From Oscheius tipulae (taxonomy: Eukaryota > Nematoda > Chromadorea > Rhabditida > Rhabditidae), in NCBI GenBank assembly GCA_037178975.1, contig JASJZH010000004.1, positions 5,456,001 to 5,520,000 on the forward strand: a stretch of DNA of 64,000 nt. The letters run 5' to 3'. Each line of letters starts with the position of its first letter. Position 1 is the stretch's first letter. A program made the translations under genes and the position numbers. Shown here piece by piece: positions 22,764-36,183 of the stretch. Below the pieces are notes generated by a model. The model was given only the letters and a program-made list of their open reading frames with translations, searched no databases and was not told where the DNA came from.

Positions 22764-24523
22764 CTGAAGAAGACAGAGATGATGGGGGAAAATAGAGAAG
22801 GAGATTGGGAAGTCTTGTGAAAAAGTTTGCTCTGGAAGGAACAGAGACGCCTCGAGTTCAATTACACAGACCTACTCTTTAGGAACAGATCAGTGAATAC
22901 AGATAGTTATGGGGCAGAAAAGGCTTAGGATGCAAAGTGAAGGGCTGGAGACAAGGGAGGCATGAGGAAACGACTTCCACAAAGTGCCAATGAACTTCCG
23001 TTCTCTCCAAAACGGTTACTTATGAAAGGGATGGAAAGTATGAGCGAATGCCCGGTAGCGCCTAATATTCTTCTTGGGACCTGTTTGAAGTTTTTTTTGG
23101 CTGTTTTAAATATGCTCAACGCATTTGGTTTTAGTAACAACTGTCTTTTGAACCAGTCATAAGACACAAGACACTTGCAGGATGCTGGTAATCGTAAAGA
23201 AAAGAATGTCGAACCAATAAGGTTTCTGTCTCGACCAGAGTGTGAATCAAAAATAAGAGAGGTCGAGATTGAAGTATGAGCAAACAACACTTTTCGGAAC
23301 TGGTTACTTGGATTCGACGCCGAAATGGAGCTTCTCTGCTCAATAGAAATCTAAAAAATACTTATCTATGAAGCCAGATTAAGACTTCTTCTGGATAGAG
23401 AGGGGTGTTTTCCCGCCACCGTTCTGATGCTCCCCTTTGTAAAGTGAACGTAAGTGGTGATCAGTCAATAAAGTGGGAACAGAACCTGTGTGCCACACGC
23501 GTAAGGGGCAAACGTCTATTTTCGGTTGTAATCAGGCTGATGGTCGACCCTACTTCGGATGGTGGTATGAGTCAGGAATGACTAGGGCTGTGGTTTGATC
23601 AAAAGGTTATCGTCAGCTGTTCGAAATGCGTGTTATCCTACAGATTTGTTCAAGCCAAAAACTTGAGTTGAAAATTGGTGGCAGCTTGTAGTTCACAAAG
23701 GCGATTGGTTGTTATAATAGGCGTTCTATTTTTTATTATTATAACTATTGATGGCCTAATAATCAAGGATAGGAAATGAAATGACGGCGTAGCTGAGAAA
23801 TTGAAATCTGCTTGTATGCATTTGGACTTTTACAAAAGAGTAATAGCGTAAGACGGAATGAGTAACACGTGTCTTTTGAAAGCTGTCTTCTACACAATGG
23901 TTTAAGCAATAAAGTTCGTAGCTGGTCTTTGTTCTAAGGAGAAAACTCAGCGAGTAGGAAAAATATCTGTGAGTCTTGAGAACGTGCCGACCCTGCAACA
24001 GCAGCTGCAAAGATCTTTTTCTCCCGCCCCAAAATAATAAGAAAAATGACCGGAAAGGTGTTTTCCACACTCTCCTGTCAACAGGTATCGATGAGTCCGT
24101 ACCTAAAGGGTCTTTCCTGCGCGCCAACTCGCTCACTCTACCCACAAGAACGAACAACCGGCGGGAGACGCCATTTTCCATTACACAAGAAGGAGAGAGA
24201 GACACACACACCAGGGCTATGAGGGCGACAAGGGACTTGTGAGAGAGTTGGTCGAGAGACTAAGTGAATCATGGGAATGAAACGGGGAGGTCCGGTAAAA
24301 ATTTTATGGGTCAGAATGTTTGTGCTCCAGGTGGTAATCAGCTGGTCGAGCACTGTTTTATGTCTACTGATACTGGGACTGCGCCTGATGGCTTCTTAGG
24401 TCCGTATTGAACAAGTTCTGACTGGAACAACAACTGACGGTGAGGCTTTGGAGTGAACAGTTTCGGAGTTCAAGTACACATAAAACCCACATTGTAGGTT
24501 TTCAAGTGTTTCAAATTCGAACA

Positions 24524-24840
24524 TCTCTCTACTACTAAAGCACAACGGTGTCCGTCTGTCCGTCCGCCCGTGCGTCATCACGAAATGAAAGCTGGCAAAT
24601 CTTGGTATGCCAAGAGTTTCGTTGACAGTTCCGCTCTGGGATAAATTTTGGAACTTCTGCTATTGGGGCTGTTTTCACTACAAAGTAAGAACAAAGGGCG
24701 GCGAAGCCGTTTATTCACGAAACCCTGGTTCAACTGCTCAAACACTGCAATTGAAATGGAACTCTTCGACTGAAATAGCTACCGCTCTATGCAAAACCTC
24801 ATGTGAATTTCATTCTAGTTTTGAAACAAGAAAGTAAAGT
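24524..24840 (+). mobile_element. Helitron-like element, 5' end clear
   Basis: After the A at 24523 the sequence reads TCTCTCTACTACTAAAGCAC, then GGTGTCCGTCTGTCCGTCC and, further on, GGCGGCGAAGCCG. This is the same order as the copies at 35105 and 48661. The 3' end is decayed, so the boundary is approximate. Confidence 0.5.
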
Positions 24841-25103
24841 GAATATTTCAAGAGTTCACCAGACAAAATTGTGCGATAGCAGTAACGGGGATACCAAAAG
24901 TATGTGAGTTCCTGGCTACCCATGAATTGTCAAATGGACTATTCCAATAAGGACAAAGGATGTTCAGAACCATAGAAACGTAACAAAAAATAGGTGTCTG
25001 TAAAGGGAACAGTCGTCTGGTCAAACTGATAATGGTCGTGGCTAGATAGAGAGAACAGTGTCAACCCGAGGAGAGACAGGTGATGGATGACACGGAGACC
25101 GGT

Positions 25104-25124
25104 CTCTCTCTCTCTCTCTCTCTC
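25104..25124. repeat. CT/GA dinucleotide microsatellite
   Basis: A run of CT repeats, mirrored nearby by purine-rich GAGA tracts at 25150-25220. It creates several overlapping Arg/Glu- or Leu/Ser-rich spurious frames on both strands. Confidence 0.8.
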
Positions 25125-26441
25125 GCTTTGACCATAAGGAAGCAAAGCAGAGGGAGAGAGATAATGCAAATCCGAACGTCTCTCGAAAGAAAACTCGAGA
25201 CGGAGAGAAAGAGCGAGGGAATTGGCGGCAATAAAAGCTGCCGATCGCTGCCAATGAGAGGCTCTGTTGTTCTTGGGCTCAAAGAAATACGAAGGGGGAC
25301 ATTTTTGAGAGCGAGAGACGACGAAATGAAGCGTGAGGAGATTTGGAGGGAACAATTTTGAACTCCTTCGCTCCAAATAGAGAGCGTGTCCGGAAGGGGG
25401 AAAACAGTTGAAACTGATTTCGCTTCATGCCTGATTTACGACCTGATTGGCGGGAAGGTTACCGGAAATGAAGTCTTTTCTCTTTCAAACCACAAGTGAG
25501 GGTCTCGTCACCAAAGTGAGATAGTCTGGTCAAAAATATGAAGACTTGACTCAAGTGGGGCCATTATTAGATGGTGGTGTGGCCAATTCTTCTCATTTAT
25601 TCTTACAATTTTGTCTACGAGCCAATGTCACCGAAATATAGGGAGAATGTGAGACCAAGAGTGTAACATAGATAGGAGCAGGGAGGGAGGAAGCCTTGGA
25701 CACATTACTGCAGTTACAATCAGAACTCATGCATCAAGTTGACAGGGGGAAAATTGGGAAAGTTCTCTCGGTGGAGAAAAACAATGAGCATAAATTTAAG
25801 CGAGAATAGAAGCAGCTGTCCTACACGCCAGGTGGCTGCTTTTTTTTGCAGCACGACTCATCGACCCAGTGATCAGAGAGGACCTTGGAAGGAGAAGGAG
25901 TAGAATACATTTTTGTGTGAGGTCGGAGCCCCTCTCTTCTGACTCATAAGTCAGCCCAACTCCCGCGGGAACACGAATTTTATTGAATCTCCTCGAAAAG
26001 TCTTTGCCAAGAGACGAACACGAATAGGGGGTAGGAGATGGTGTTTATTTTGTGTATAAGTAAGAGAGGGAGAGAAGTCTTGGCTCCCTCTCGTGGTCCC
26101 AGATTAAACAGATGGCTCGGGAGAAAGAGAGAGAGAGAGAGACCTTTGGGCAAGCGATAACAGATCTGGGAGAGACCAATTGCGGGACCCCGATAGACTT
26201 CAAGATTTCGAAAATACTTGTAGGAGACTGACATGTGAGATGGAAATTGCAGGTTCTGCCTTATTTATTTCGGAATCGGCCAAACTGATCTTATTTGTCT
26301 ACAAGCTTTTTCTTTCCCGTTATTCTTCTTCCAAAGAGAAGACAAAGAAAACGCGTCAAAGATGACGTTTGTGGGGATCGGGATCAAATGGTCAGAGGCG
26401 AAAGCTATCTGATTCTGTTATCCTACCTTTACAATTTGCAA

Positions 26442-26600
26442 GAGGTGTCTGTTACACATGTCAACTCTAATCCGAGATACCACTTGACTTGTGTGTGGAT
26501 TTTTTTGTCAATTGTTACCCCAGGTTAGAGTTGACAAGACGGGTTTGAAGAGAACCAAACAGTTCGCAGAGTACTGGGCCGCTCCGCCAGGAGCGTAAGT
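26442..26600 (+). mobile_element. Palindromic repeat family P, copy 1 (MITE-like)
   Basis: It starts GGTGTCTGTTACACATGTCA, contains CAACTCTAAT, later TTAGAGTTGACAAG as its inverted partner, and ends with GCTCCGCCAGGAGCG. The same order occurs at 53771-53940. The two ends form an imperfect hairpin. No target duplication could be confirmed. Confidence 0.5.
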
Positions 26601-26734
26601 GACTGGTAACAGTACGTTGCAAAATAACTTTGTAGCTGATCAATGTTTTGCAAAACGGCAAACAAGACAAAAAACTATAATTTTGCAGAACATTGCAAAG
26701 CGACAAAAGCATGTATCTCAAAAGAGATGAGAAG

Positions 26735-26772
26735 TCAAAGGGTTGCGAAGCTGTCGTCGGCAGCTGGTCTAA
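26735..26772 (+). mobile_element. Helitron-like 3' end fragment
   Basis: GGTTGCGAAGCTGTCGTCGG then CAGCTGGTCTAA. The segment AGCTGTCG/TCGGCAGCT forms a short hairpin a few nt before a CTAA end, the layout expected at Helitron 3' termini (hairpin, then CTRR). Confidence 0.45.
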
Positions 26773-27994
26773 ACTATGAAAACGGGATGGTGTCTGTGGT
26801 TGGCTCTGTTTGTTTGTGTTTGGTTGTTTGTCTGAGGCTACGAAGCAAGGATGGCAAGTCAAGAATTATTGAGGATTTAATTGACAAGTCAGTTGTGAGC
26901 TGAAAGCAGCATGGGGATCTCTCAGTTTGTGGTAGCTCGACTAGAACTGAAGGCCAAACGACTGCGAAACAGCCGTAGGCTGCTGGTCTTCTTTTATTCA
27001 AATGAAGACAAAAAAGAAAGAAGCTGTACTTCCTGCTTCCAAAGACGCCTTGCTGTTTTGACAAGTCATAATCTTATTGAGACGGAGGCATTCACGGGAG
27101 GTCAGGAGTATTCGTAACAGGATTTTCGTGGGAAAGCCATAACAATCGAGATATCTCTATGTTTAATCAACAGGAACCTAGAAGTCTAAAAGTAGCCAGA
27201 GAGGATTAGTCCGAGAGAGAGAAGTTGAAACGAAATGACCCCGACAAGCGAATCAGCTGGCCGAGTGTTTCAGCGGGGGAGAGAGGGCGAAGAGGATTCG
27301 CAATTTCGTCAAAGGGGAAGGGCAACAAGGGGCCAGTGTTGGCTATCGATGGCGGGAGAGAGAGGCTATGCCGCCGTCCCGAAAAAGATAAAACGGAGCT
27401 CTTTCTTGATGAGATGGAGCTGAATGGGTGCAGTTAGGAGGGGAAATGAGAGGCTCCGAGAAAAGAATCGGGGAAGAGAAACTATTGGCTCTCCCACGTC
27501 AAAACATGTGTGAGAATGGCAGTCAACTGGGAGTATTTGAGGGATTCGGTTAACACTCAGAGAATACATGTCCTGTACTTACACTTTGGACAAGGCCAGA
27601 AAGTTTTTTGCTTTATATGGTTGACCTTTCAGTCAAGAGTTTGCAAAGGCTCAGTTTCTACTAGTCTTCAACTCAGGTCATCACTTTCGTAGCCTAGGAG
27701 TCATAGACATGGCTAATGAATGAACAGTAAAAAGGGTAAGTCCCCTTCCATTGTTTCACATTCAGAGGATAAAGATGTAGTGTCAAAGTTCAAGAAGAGA
27801 AAATACAGGAAAAGATTTCCAGAAAGGTACGGATCCGAAATGTTTTAAGAAATGTTCCCAATAGACTGATTTGAAATCAAAAGGTGTCTGGTTACAAGCA
27901 CCCAATAATTACTCTGCTGCAATATCCCGTCCAGTCAAGTGCACTTCCTGACTCCATATCACAGTCGAAATGAGAGCAAACAAAAAGGGAAACC

Positions 27995-28395
27995 GACCTT
28001 ATTCTGCGACGTATTCTTCCTATTCTTGTGCGGAAAGATGGCCTTGTCTCCTCCAGTCACAACCGAGACTCTCTTCGCAGTCGGTGATCTGGCCGGTGGG
28101 ACTTTCTGAAATGGATTCGGGTTAGATGACGAGAAGAGATGCTCAGAATAACCTCCAACAAATCAGGCAAACTGCCATTCTCTGCCTTCCCCGCTTTCAG
28201 AGCTATAGACTGAAGATGCTGACAGACATCGTTCGAATGCTGTAGGGAGAATCTGCGTCTGGCCGACTCAAAACTCGCTGCCAGACGACTCCGTCGCGGT
28301 TTTCCCTCCCCACGTGACCGCGGCGAAGACAACGACGTCTTCGGTGTCACGTCTGCGTCGACTGAGAATCGGCGCAAAAATGACGCCATCCTCAT
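27995..28395 (-). CDS. Two coding-looking exons, Ser/Arg-rich, gene unknown (possible SHOC2 5' exons)
   Basis: On the minus strand the frame opens at MRMASFLRRFSVDADVTPKT and continues Ser/Arg-rich (SPRSRGEGKPRRSRLAASFE) to SLPDLLE, with a donor near 28148. A 46-nt intron leads to KVPPARSPTAKRVSVVTGGD and then NRKNTSQNK before a GTCGGT donor near 27995. The splice sites and the phosphosite-like composition support real coding. Its strand and position just upstream of SHOC2 suggest 5' exons of that gene, but the donor is phase 0 while the SHOC2 exon at 22763 needs phase 1, so another exon would have to lie between, or this is a separate gene. Confidence 0.45.
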
Positions 28396-31300
28396 TCACC
28401 ACAGGCTACAAAATAGAATGAGCAAGTAAAGAAAGAAGAGTGTCGAGGATTTGGAATGAGATTACTGACTGGTGGCGACAATGAGACGAGATCGGAGGCC
28501 AATTCTGCTTCTAACCCCCCGTAGGAATGGATTTCGAGAACTTGACGAGGTCACAGAGAGTTATGAACGTTTTCTGGCTCGAATGAGCACGAAGAAACTT
28601 TGAATCGAATTCAGAGAATGGCAAATAGTCTTAGATTGTTCGGCTATGAAAGGAAATGGAGAATAGTCAAAAGTTCGAGCCCATTAGTCATTTGGTGATG
28701 AGTCCAAAAGTAGAGTATGTCGACAAAGTTCAGTACGGGACATTGTATTAGTATAGGGGCATTTTGGCTCACGGTCGCATTCTCATTGCCAGTAGGAAAA
28801 AAGTTTTTGAGGAAGTTCCAGTCGAGCTATCACAAACTGAGAAAAAAATTTCGTCCGTTCATCTGTGCGTTTTGCAGAAAATTTAGCGTTCGAACACCAT
28901 TAGAAGTTCATAGAGGTGATCAAAGAGAAGGAAGAGTCATTAGTGTGAAAGATGGTCAGTTTCATAGCTTGGAAAGTACACAATTACCACTGCTCTAGAC
29001 CGAAAACGTAATGCCACTCGAGGTGAATCGTTCCCGTCTCTGACAATGAGGCTCATTGTATGGTCACAATAGACCACAATTTCAAAGAGTTTTGCCTATT
29101 CTAACATGGATAAGTACCCGGAATGAGTTCAATCATCACCTAAAGACCGTAAGTTTGTTCAGTAAAGGACAGGGATAAGCTAAAGGTCAGATCTTATACT
29201 TCAATAAGTGTTAGAGACCTGTCAAAACAGCCGAGGAGCTGCGCGAAGAGGGTCTTGGGCATGAAATGACAAACAACAAGTACATCCTTAAAGTGTCACA
29301 ACCGACTCAATTCAGGGGGCTCTCTTGGGAAAAGAAGAAGTATCTACGAGACCTGTGACTGCAATTAAGATTCAGCTGCCTGACTACTGGAGGAGAGTCT
29401 CTTTGTTGGATGGGAGGAGTGCAGATGACAGGAAGGACTCATTAGAAATGGAAAGATGGCCGGGGAGACATAAATTGGAACGGCTCGAAATAAGCTGCGT
29501 CAGACTGGAAAGAGTAATTATTCGCGACTGGAAAAACAACGCCCTTTATAGGGCTAATCTTTGAGCAATTGTGCATATTTTGGGACAAATATTTCTATTC
29601 TAGTATGGGGGTTTACGTCAATTTTGGGCTATTTCCTGATCAATTAATAGGAATAAAACATGACAGAATGTTGCTAACCTGGAGGTGGGCTGTCACAAGC
29701 AGAGCAGAACTCAACATGTCTAATCTTTTAGTCTGCTGGATTAAAAGAGTAGTTCGTTCAAAAAATGATTTTACTGACCACAAAACAGGTCAAAACTCTT
29801 CAGTGGCCTGTGGATACAAGCTAACTACGATCGTCAAACTCTTTACAATAGCTGAACCTGTTCTAAAATTCAAATATACTGTAGTTTCTATTGGAAATGA
29901 GTGAAGGGGCATAAGGACAAGTGCTTAATTTGACACGAGTCTGATGAAGACGAGACTCGGAAAGGGTCCTTTTGCGTGCGAAAGAGTATCCAGAAGCGAC
30001 TAATTGATTCCCGACACGATAACTCGAGATTAATGGGCTCTCTCTTCTTTCGACAACGAAGGTAATTGAAAGAAGACGAGAGAGAGGAGCAGTGAATCGT
30101 GTGATAAAATCAGATGTGTTTACTCTCCTGGGCGCCACGTTCAAAAAAAAATCTCACTTCGATTGGGGCCACATTACACACGTTTCTGTTATGACGGATT
30201 GCCTGAACGCTGGAAGACGACACATTGTTTAGGCCGGAAGTGTTCGTCTTGCAGGAGGAGGTTAATGGTTATTTGTAGAAAGAGTTGGGAACTTGTTTTG
30301 GATCTGAAGACGGTTTTTCTTATTGGGAAACATTTGTTTTCGTCAAAGAACTCAGTCCGCCCTGTTTGGGATTTATAAGGAGTGTTGAAAGTACCAAGCT
30401 GCGCACCAACTATTATTCTTGGGCGTCGACACAGTTGATTCTCAAACTTCCTTGCGTATCGGTCGTCCACACACAGAGTTAGTGCGCGCGGAATACGTTA
30501 TCGGTGCTCATGAATGCTATTAAGTGGACTTTCATTGGAAGTTTCAAAAACAGGTAATACAAAAAAGCTTTGGAAAAGGTTCTGACTCTTGCACGCCTTA
30601 AACTTGCAATCAACCAGGAAGATTACTTTTCACCGTCTTTTATTAGCTCACAGCAGAGAGCAAAAAGAAAACAATCTTTTATTCCGAATAGGGGACACAA
30701 TAGGCGACCAAGAAGACGAAAAAAGTGAGGCCGCCCCGTTTCAGGCCTCATTTACCTCTCCCGAGGACAGCCTGGCGAGGAGAAAAATTTGCAAGCCAAA
30801 TCCCAGCTAAAAGACGTTCTGGAACTCCATTTGGAGACTACTGGTTTCTGGTCATCAGGTAGGGGGAAGAAACCTTAATGGTTTCTAGGACTGATCAGGG
30901 GTGCTGTTCAGTTTTAGGCTCATGTGGTCTCTTTCATTCTGTGTTCGATTGGCCGGAACATGCTTAGAAAACTAGATTTGCTGTTGGGAAACGACTACTC
31001 ACAGCAAGGGAAGTATCCCAAATTAGTCGGGTGTGTGACCCAAACTAATTGCAAAAGTGTTATTCCCAAAATAACAAGCTATTGTCAAATTTAGCCAGCC
31101 GTTAATAGCTAACGAAGGGGCTCGACTAATGGCTGGAGGAGGGGACGATGACGGGTTCCATAAATACCCAAAAGTGTGAAAAGAGCTCCAGAGGGAATAG
31201 GCAAGGGCTCCTTTGAGAAAGACGAGTCTGCTTAGTGTCTCTTTCGAAGAGGTGATCGAAGGATTCGAGATATTTTAGAGAGCCTGTTCTTTTGTGAGTG

Positions 31301-32230
31301 AAACAAGGAGAGAGAGGGTTTGGGAAGGAGGAACATAACCAATGAAAGCAGTCGCTGCTCTTTGGAACAGAAGTCTTGACTGTCTTCCTCTCTGAGAAGA
31401 GTCTAATCGGCTATGGAGACCCATCGATTTGGGATTAAGGAGAGAGGGAGAGAGACCAGGTGAGGCCGAGGTCTCTTCCTCGAAAGACGCAAGTAACGAG
31501 ACAACAAATAGAGCCGATTATTGTTTCGAGGCGACAGAGAGGTTGGAAAGTAGAGTGTCCGCTTTCAGGTATTCATTAGGACTTCTTCAGGGGGCTATAT
31601 TTGTGTCGGGACCAGGAAATACGAATTGCGGGAATGAGGAGTTCTGTAGTTCATTCGATCAGAGCTCAGGATTCGAATACGTCGAAAGGTTTTGTACATT
31701 TCAACTGAATTGTGAGAGAAAAAAGTCTATGAACAGAATTGGAATTATAGAACTTGATGGGATTACGCTGCAGATTGGCAGTGAGCTGCAAAACATCTTA
31801 CTGATTTTTTCTCACAAAGACAAATTTGAAAAGACAGCCAACAATTCAACCCAGGCTATTTGAAAGACCTGAACGTTGAGAAAAAGAGTAGCTAATACTA
31901 CCTAATGGGTTTGCTATTCGAGCTGACATGGAAGGTCGACTTTCAAAGGATGTGTTACGATTCTTTTGGCTCAAGTATGTATTTGTCACAATAGTCTTTC
32001 CGTGAGCTCTATCTAAAACTTCAAACTTGACTTGCCATCTCTTAGCACTAACTAATTGACAATAAATTTTCGCTTTTGGTTTGGGGCCTGGGACACACCT
32101 AACATTGTCCATCACAGAAACAATCGCGCGTTAGATAGTAAAATCACAAACAAAAGTGAAGTGATTATGAGGTAGACTTTCACAATTGAAACAGAGGGGA
32201 TTTCTGAGTTCTTAAGAGCTCTGTTGTACA

Positions 32231-32275
32231 AAATATAGTATCAAACCGGGTAACACCCGGTTTGATACTATATTT
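32231..32275. repeat. Perfect inverted repeat, 21-bp arms, 3-nt loop
   Basis: Arms 32231-32251 and 32255-32275 are exact reverse complements around AAC. The inner part is GC-rich (CCGGGT/ACCCGG) and the outer part AT-rich. No gene lies within 1 kb, so it is not obviously a terminator. Confidence 0.92.
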
Positions 32276-35104
32276 AAGTCATCCTATCTTGTTTTGTAAT
32301 GTTCAAACGGTTCCTGATGCGAGAGCAAGAAAAACCAAGATTAGCACCTCTTCGTAATCACGTAGCTAATCCCAGAGGAACGGGGGGAAATAGGGAGTGG
32401 AAAGGTTGCAAGAGCAGTAAATAGCAGCAGGTGAATGGTGACCTGATTGCTCTGAACGATGGCTGTGGTATGCTGGGTTTGTTCATAAAACATGAGCTTC
32501 TCATATTTCAGAGCACCTTTTTAATTTCCGCCCAGACTGACCTTGTTGCTGTTGCTCCCAGTCGCCATTTGGTCCTTCCAGTTCAGGTCCGATACCAGCA
32601 TGTCTCTCTGAAAATTTAACTTTGGGGAGAAGAAGAACTAAAGAAGGACAACCCGGTCAATACATGGCTATCGGAGAAGTGATAAGAAAGCCATGTTTAC
32701 CTTTGAAGATGGGACAGAAACACATTACAAAACAAGCAACTCAAATACTAGGGGAGAAGTCATGGTCAACTACTACTAGTTTTCTATCAGAATTCACTGT
32801 AATTTCAACAGCTCTATCAAATTTTAAAGATTTACTTCAGGTTAAAATGGGACTGCGTCGAAATCTGTTCAGTGTTACTAGGTAGCATAAAGTTCAAATA
32901 TTGAAATTAGATCTAAGCTTCTGTTTCTTTGAGCCATAGCTGACTTTTGAAATGATTCAGCTTGCGACTCTGATTCCTTCAAAATACTATTCAACTCTTG
33001 ATCATCCCTTCTGGGAGTCAGTCCATTGAAAAGGCTAAAACTTTGATTTGGTAATCATTCAGGCTGTTTGTAGGTGAGTCAGACAGCTCCACCGAACCTT
33101 GTTCACTGTGAGCTGTCCTTGAATCTAATCTACCTAGGAGAGAACAAGGAACTGGTCAGAAAGTGCACTTCTCTGCTCAGATGGTTCAAGACTAGTTTGA
33201 ACTCTCCTATTCCCAGATGACCCCAAGAATTCTGTTTGATGTAGTTCGCCCGGACTAATTTTAGGATCAGAATCCAGCAATTGACTACAAGGGAATCCCC
33301 GGGAAGTCCTAATGAAGTTGTTAGAGGGTCTTGAACCCGCTGTATTCAAGAAGTAAACGAAGAGCCTGAGGAGGAGAAGACTGCCATAATCGAGGAAAGA
33401 ATTGCTAATGGTCCGCTAGAGCCGTCAGAAGTGCGCATCCATAATTGGCATCAGAAAAAATGTCTCCTTCTTCTTTGCAAATCGAGAACGACGAAATGGA
33501 AGCGTCTTGGGTACCCCCTATCCTCTCCAGAAAGTAATTGGACTCTTCTGCAAACATTGGCGAAAAATGAACACGGGAAAGATCCCTTTAATTCGCTTGT
33601 CTTAGCTCTTTTGCTGGGATCCTAAGGGAGATAGCGAGTTGAGGGGAATGTTGCTTCTGCAGTTGTAGAACGACTGAACACACATAAAGGGAGGGATAGG
33701 GAGAGGTTGACAGAAGGCAAGAAACAATGTAAGGCCTGATGGACTGATTTCATAACTGACAATTGAGACCCTCTTTGTCTTCAGCACTTGATTAGCGTTT
33801 TCTCGATTAGGTGGCAAAAGTCTTGAAGGTATCTTCTCAAATTGGGGGCTCATTACACACAGTACGGAATTCTGACTAATGAAGCCTCTGCAAGTCATAC
33901 TATCAACCTACTCGGATAGAGAATGAGCTTTCTTTACGATTGCAAAGATGTTCTCTCCTACACGTATACTGTATTTACAGCCCGACTGATGTGAGAAAGG
34001 ATAAGAAAGCTTGCTCCTGTGTTTTGAGAATTCATTGAGAGTTTAGAGGTCTTCTGATGTGATTATTCAGAATTAATTGTAGCACGATAACATGAAATTC
34101 TTCTGCCCGATCGTAACCAACCTTCCGGGTCTCCCTGCTGGTACAGAGACAGATCCATCGTAGGAGAGACGGTCTATGGCTTTTCTGACTCCTCATCTCT
34201 TATCCTAGAACCATTTCTGCAAAGCACAAGTTAAGAAGGGAAGACGTTCGACTGGGGGAGGGAAAGAGGCCAGAAGAGGGTTTGACGTTCCGGTTCGACG
34301 CCCCATAAAAGAGGCGTTTCCGATTGGGGAGAGATTACTTCAATGGAATACTTTCCACTGTCAGTGGAAAAACAGTAAGAGGAGGAAGGACAAGGAACAG
34401 TTCCATGAATTGTTTACCGGGGATCTAAGACCCGTCGGCACAGGAGCAGAGATAAATCAACATTGCAGGAACATGTGATACATGCTCTCCAGTTCGTTTT
34501 AGCAACAATTTTGAACTGATTTGTGTCACTCAAAACGTGATTCTTTGCCGAGAGCTGAATCACAGGGGTCCGGAAGAAAGGCTTCGTGGAAAACGTTTGG
34601 GACAATATTGCTCGGAGATACATTGGTGAAACAGTGGGAAGAAAGTGAACTTTCATTGAAAAAAACGAGTCGAATTGCAAAGAAAACCCTCTTCTTGATC
34701 CAATCTTAGTTTTTCTAACGATAGACGATAGGTGAAATTGTGTCTGGATACTGTGCCTCCATCTGAATAGTCTTCGAGTTCATGAGCACCGTTTTCAGTT
34801 TTCGATTATCTCAATCGATCAATTGGAGGATAAAGCAGTTAGTGCCACCTTATCGTGAATCTCGAGTTACTGTCAGGAGTTCTGACATCCGGGGCGGACA
34901 CAATTAGAACAGAGTGGCTAGAGCCCTCTGACGTCTCTTGACGATTGGAAACATGCAAGAAATACTGCAGGGCAATCCAATAAACATGCTTGAAGAAGCC
35001 AGTTCTCGAAAGAAGAGCTCAGACGACCAAAATTGTCGGGGACCCGCTAATTCGAACTTGACACGCCATCCAAGTTTGTCGATCACCGTACATAAAGCAG
35101 AACA

Positions 35105-35319
35105 TCTTTCTTTACTACTAAAGTGCAATGGTATCCATCCGTCTGTGGTGTCCGCACATTTGCCTGTCAGCACTAATACCCAAAAAAAAATGACAAATCA
35201 TGTTAAGAGGGGACAAGTCAACTGTGGGGGCAGCTTCTGTTACCAGGGAAGCGGCGAAGCTACCTGTTATCAATTCTAAACCAAGACTAAATGGCTGCGA
35301 AGCTGCCGGTAAGAATTAG
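35105..35319 (+). mobile_element. Helitron-like element, near full length (about 215 bp)
   Basis: After A at 35104 it starts TCTTTCTTTACTACTAAAGT, then GCAATGGTATCCATCCGTCT, a central GACAAGTCAACTGTGG, GCGGCGAAGCTACCTGTTAT, and GGCTGCGAAGCTGCCGG before TTAG. The same modules in the same order make up the 48661-48893 copy. Confidence 0.55.
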
Positions 35320-36143
35320 ATAAAACGCGGCAACTAAGAGGATACAAAAAAGTCGGGTCAAAGAGGCTACTAAAGCCAGCGAGAAATGGATAGCTCCACC
35401 CGCCCGATAAATTGAGTAATAAGGAACTCCCTGATGTTCATAATGGTATTCCCTCATGCCCCGGTTGTGCAAATGCACACCTCTTACGGGCCAATTCAAT
35501 TCGGTTTTGGAGGAGATGGCTCTGGAAGTTCTAAAACGGAAAAGTGGTGAAAGCAGGGAACCGAGGAGCCAGAAGGATTCCTCCCTGGCTTTAGAAGGGG
35601 CAGTGTGAACATCAAAGGATTGACCTCCGAGCGACAAAAAGCTCCAATTCCGTAGATTACCTCCCGATAATTTGAATTACACGGAGCAGAACATAGGCTG
35701 AAATGATAGGTCTGACGCCCCCGGGACGATAAACAACCGCGAACCGTTAATTGTTTTCTTACTCTTTTAATAGCCTGAAAGTACGCGGAGGACAGAGCTA
35801 AACAGAGGAAATGAAAAGGCTATTGATAGGAGAGGAGCAGCTGATCAGTAGAGGGTACAAATCCGGGTTATGCGCAGATCTCTTGCCATGATAGTCTTCT
35901 GATTAAGTTTTTGTTTCTTGAAAGGTTATTATGGCGAGTACAGATGGTCGAGTACTTGTGAAAGGTTGAAACTTAAAGTGAGTGTCCGGACCTTTTTTCA
36001 CCCATGAGTTCTGATATGGGCATTGTAGAGAAAAACTTGCTGATTACATAGGTGTACTTTTTTTTGTTTTGTCATCGATTATCACCGAAATATAAGCCCG
36101 CCAAGTTGCTACTCCAGAACAAAAGCTACCATTTGCCGGGAAG

Positions 36144-36183
36144 ATTTCTTGTCAGTCTTGTCTCGACAAGACTGACAAGAAAT
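36144..36183. repeat. Perfect inverted repeat, 19-bp arms, 2-nt loop
   Basis: Arms 36144-36162 and 36165-36183 pair exactly around TC; the arm reads ATTTCTTGTCAGTCTTGTC. It lies about 85 bp beyond the stop of the minus-strand THAP-like gene. A weaker outer pairing (TTGCC/GGCAA) extends it. Confidence 0.92.

Larger units (their letters stand above)
22764..27990. other. Gene-poor region: repeats and possible long SHOC2 5' intron
   Basis: No exon with family similarity was found. It holds a CT/GA microsatellite at about 25104-25124 and another GA run at about 26128-26143, parts of two dispersed repeat families (24524-24840, 26442-26772 and about 26955-26990), and AT-rich filler. If the 28-kb exons belong to SHOC2, this is its first intron; the phases I read do not join directly. 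Confidence 0.4.

Noticed and set aside
25080-25361. Arg/Glu/Ser-rich frames on both strands
   Set aside because: Produced by the CT/GA microsatellite.
31429-31863. 144-codon plus-strand frame
   Set aside because: Longest in the gene-poor block, but composition and lack of motif, signal or splice sites do not support coding.
33134-33349. Possible tRNA B box (GGGTTCAAGACCC on the minus strand)
   Set aside because: No A box at the right distance and no stems; a chance word.
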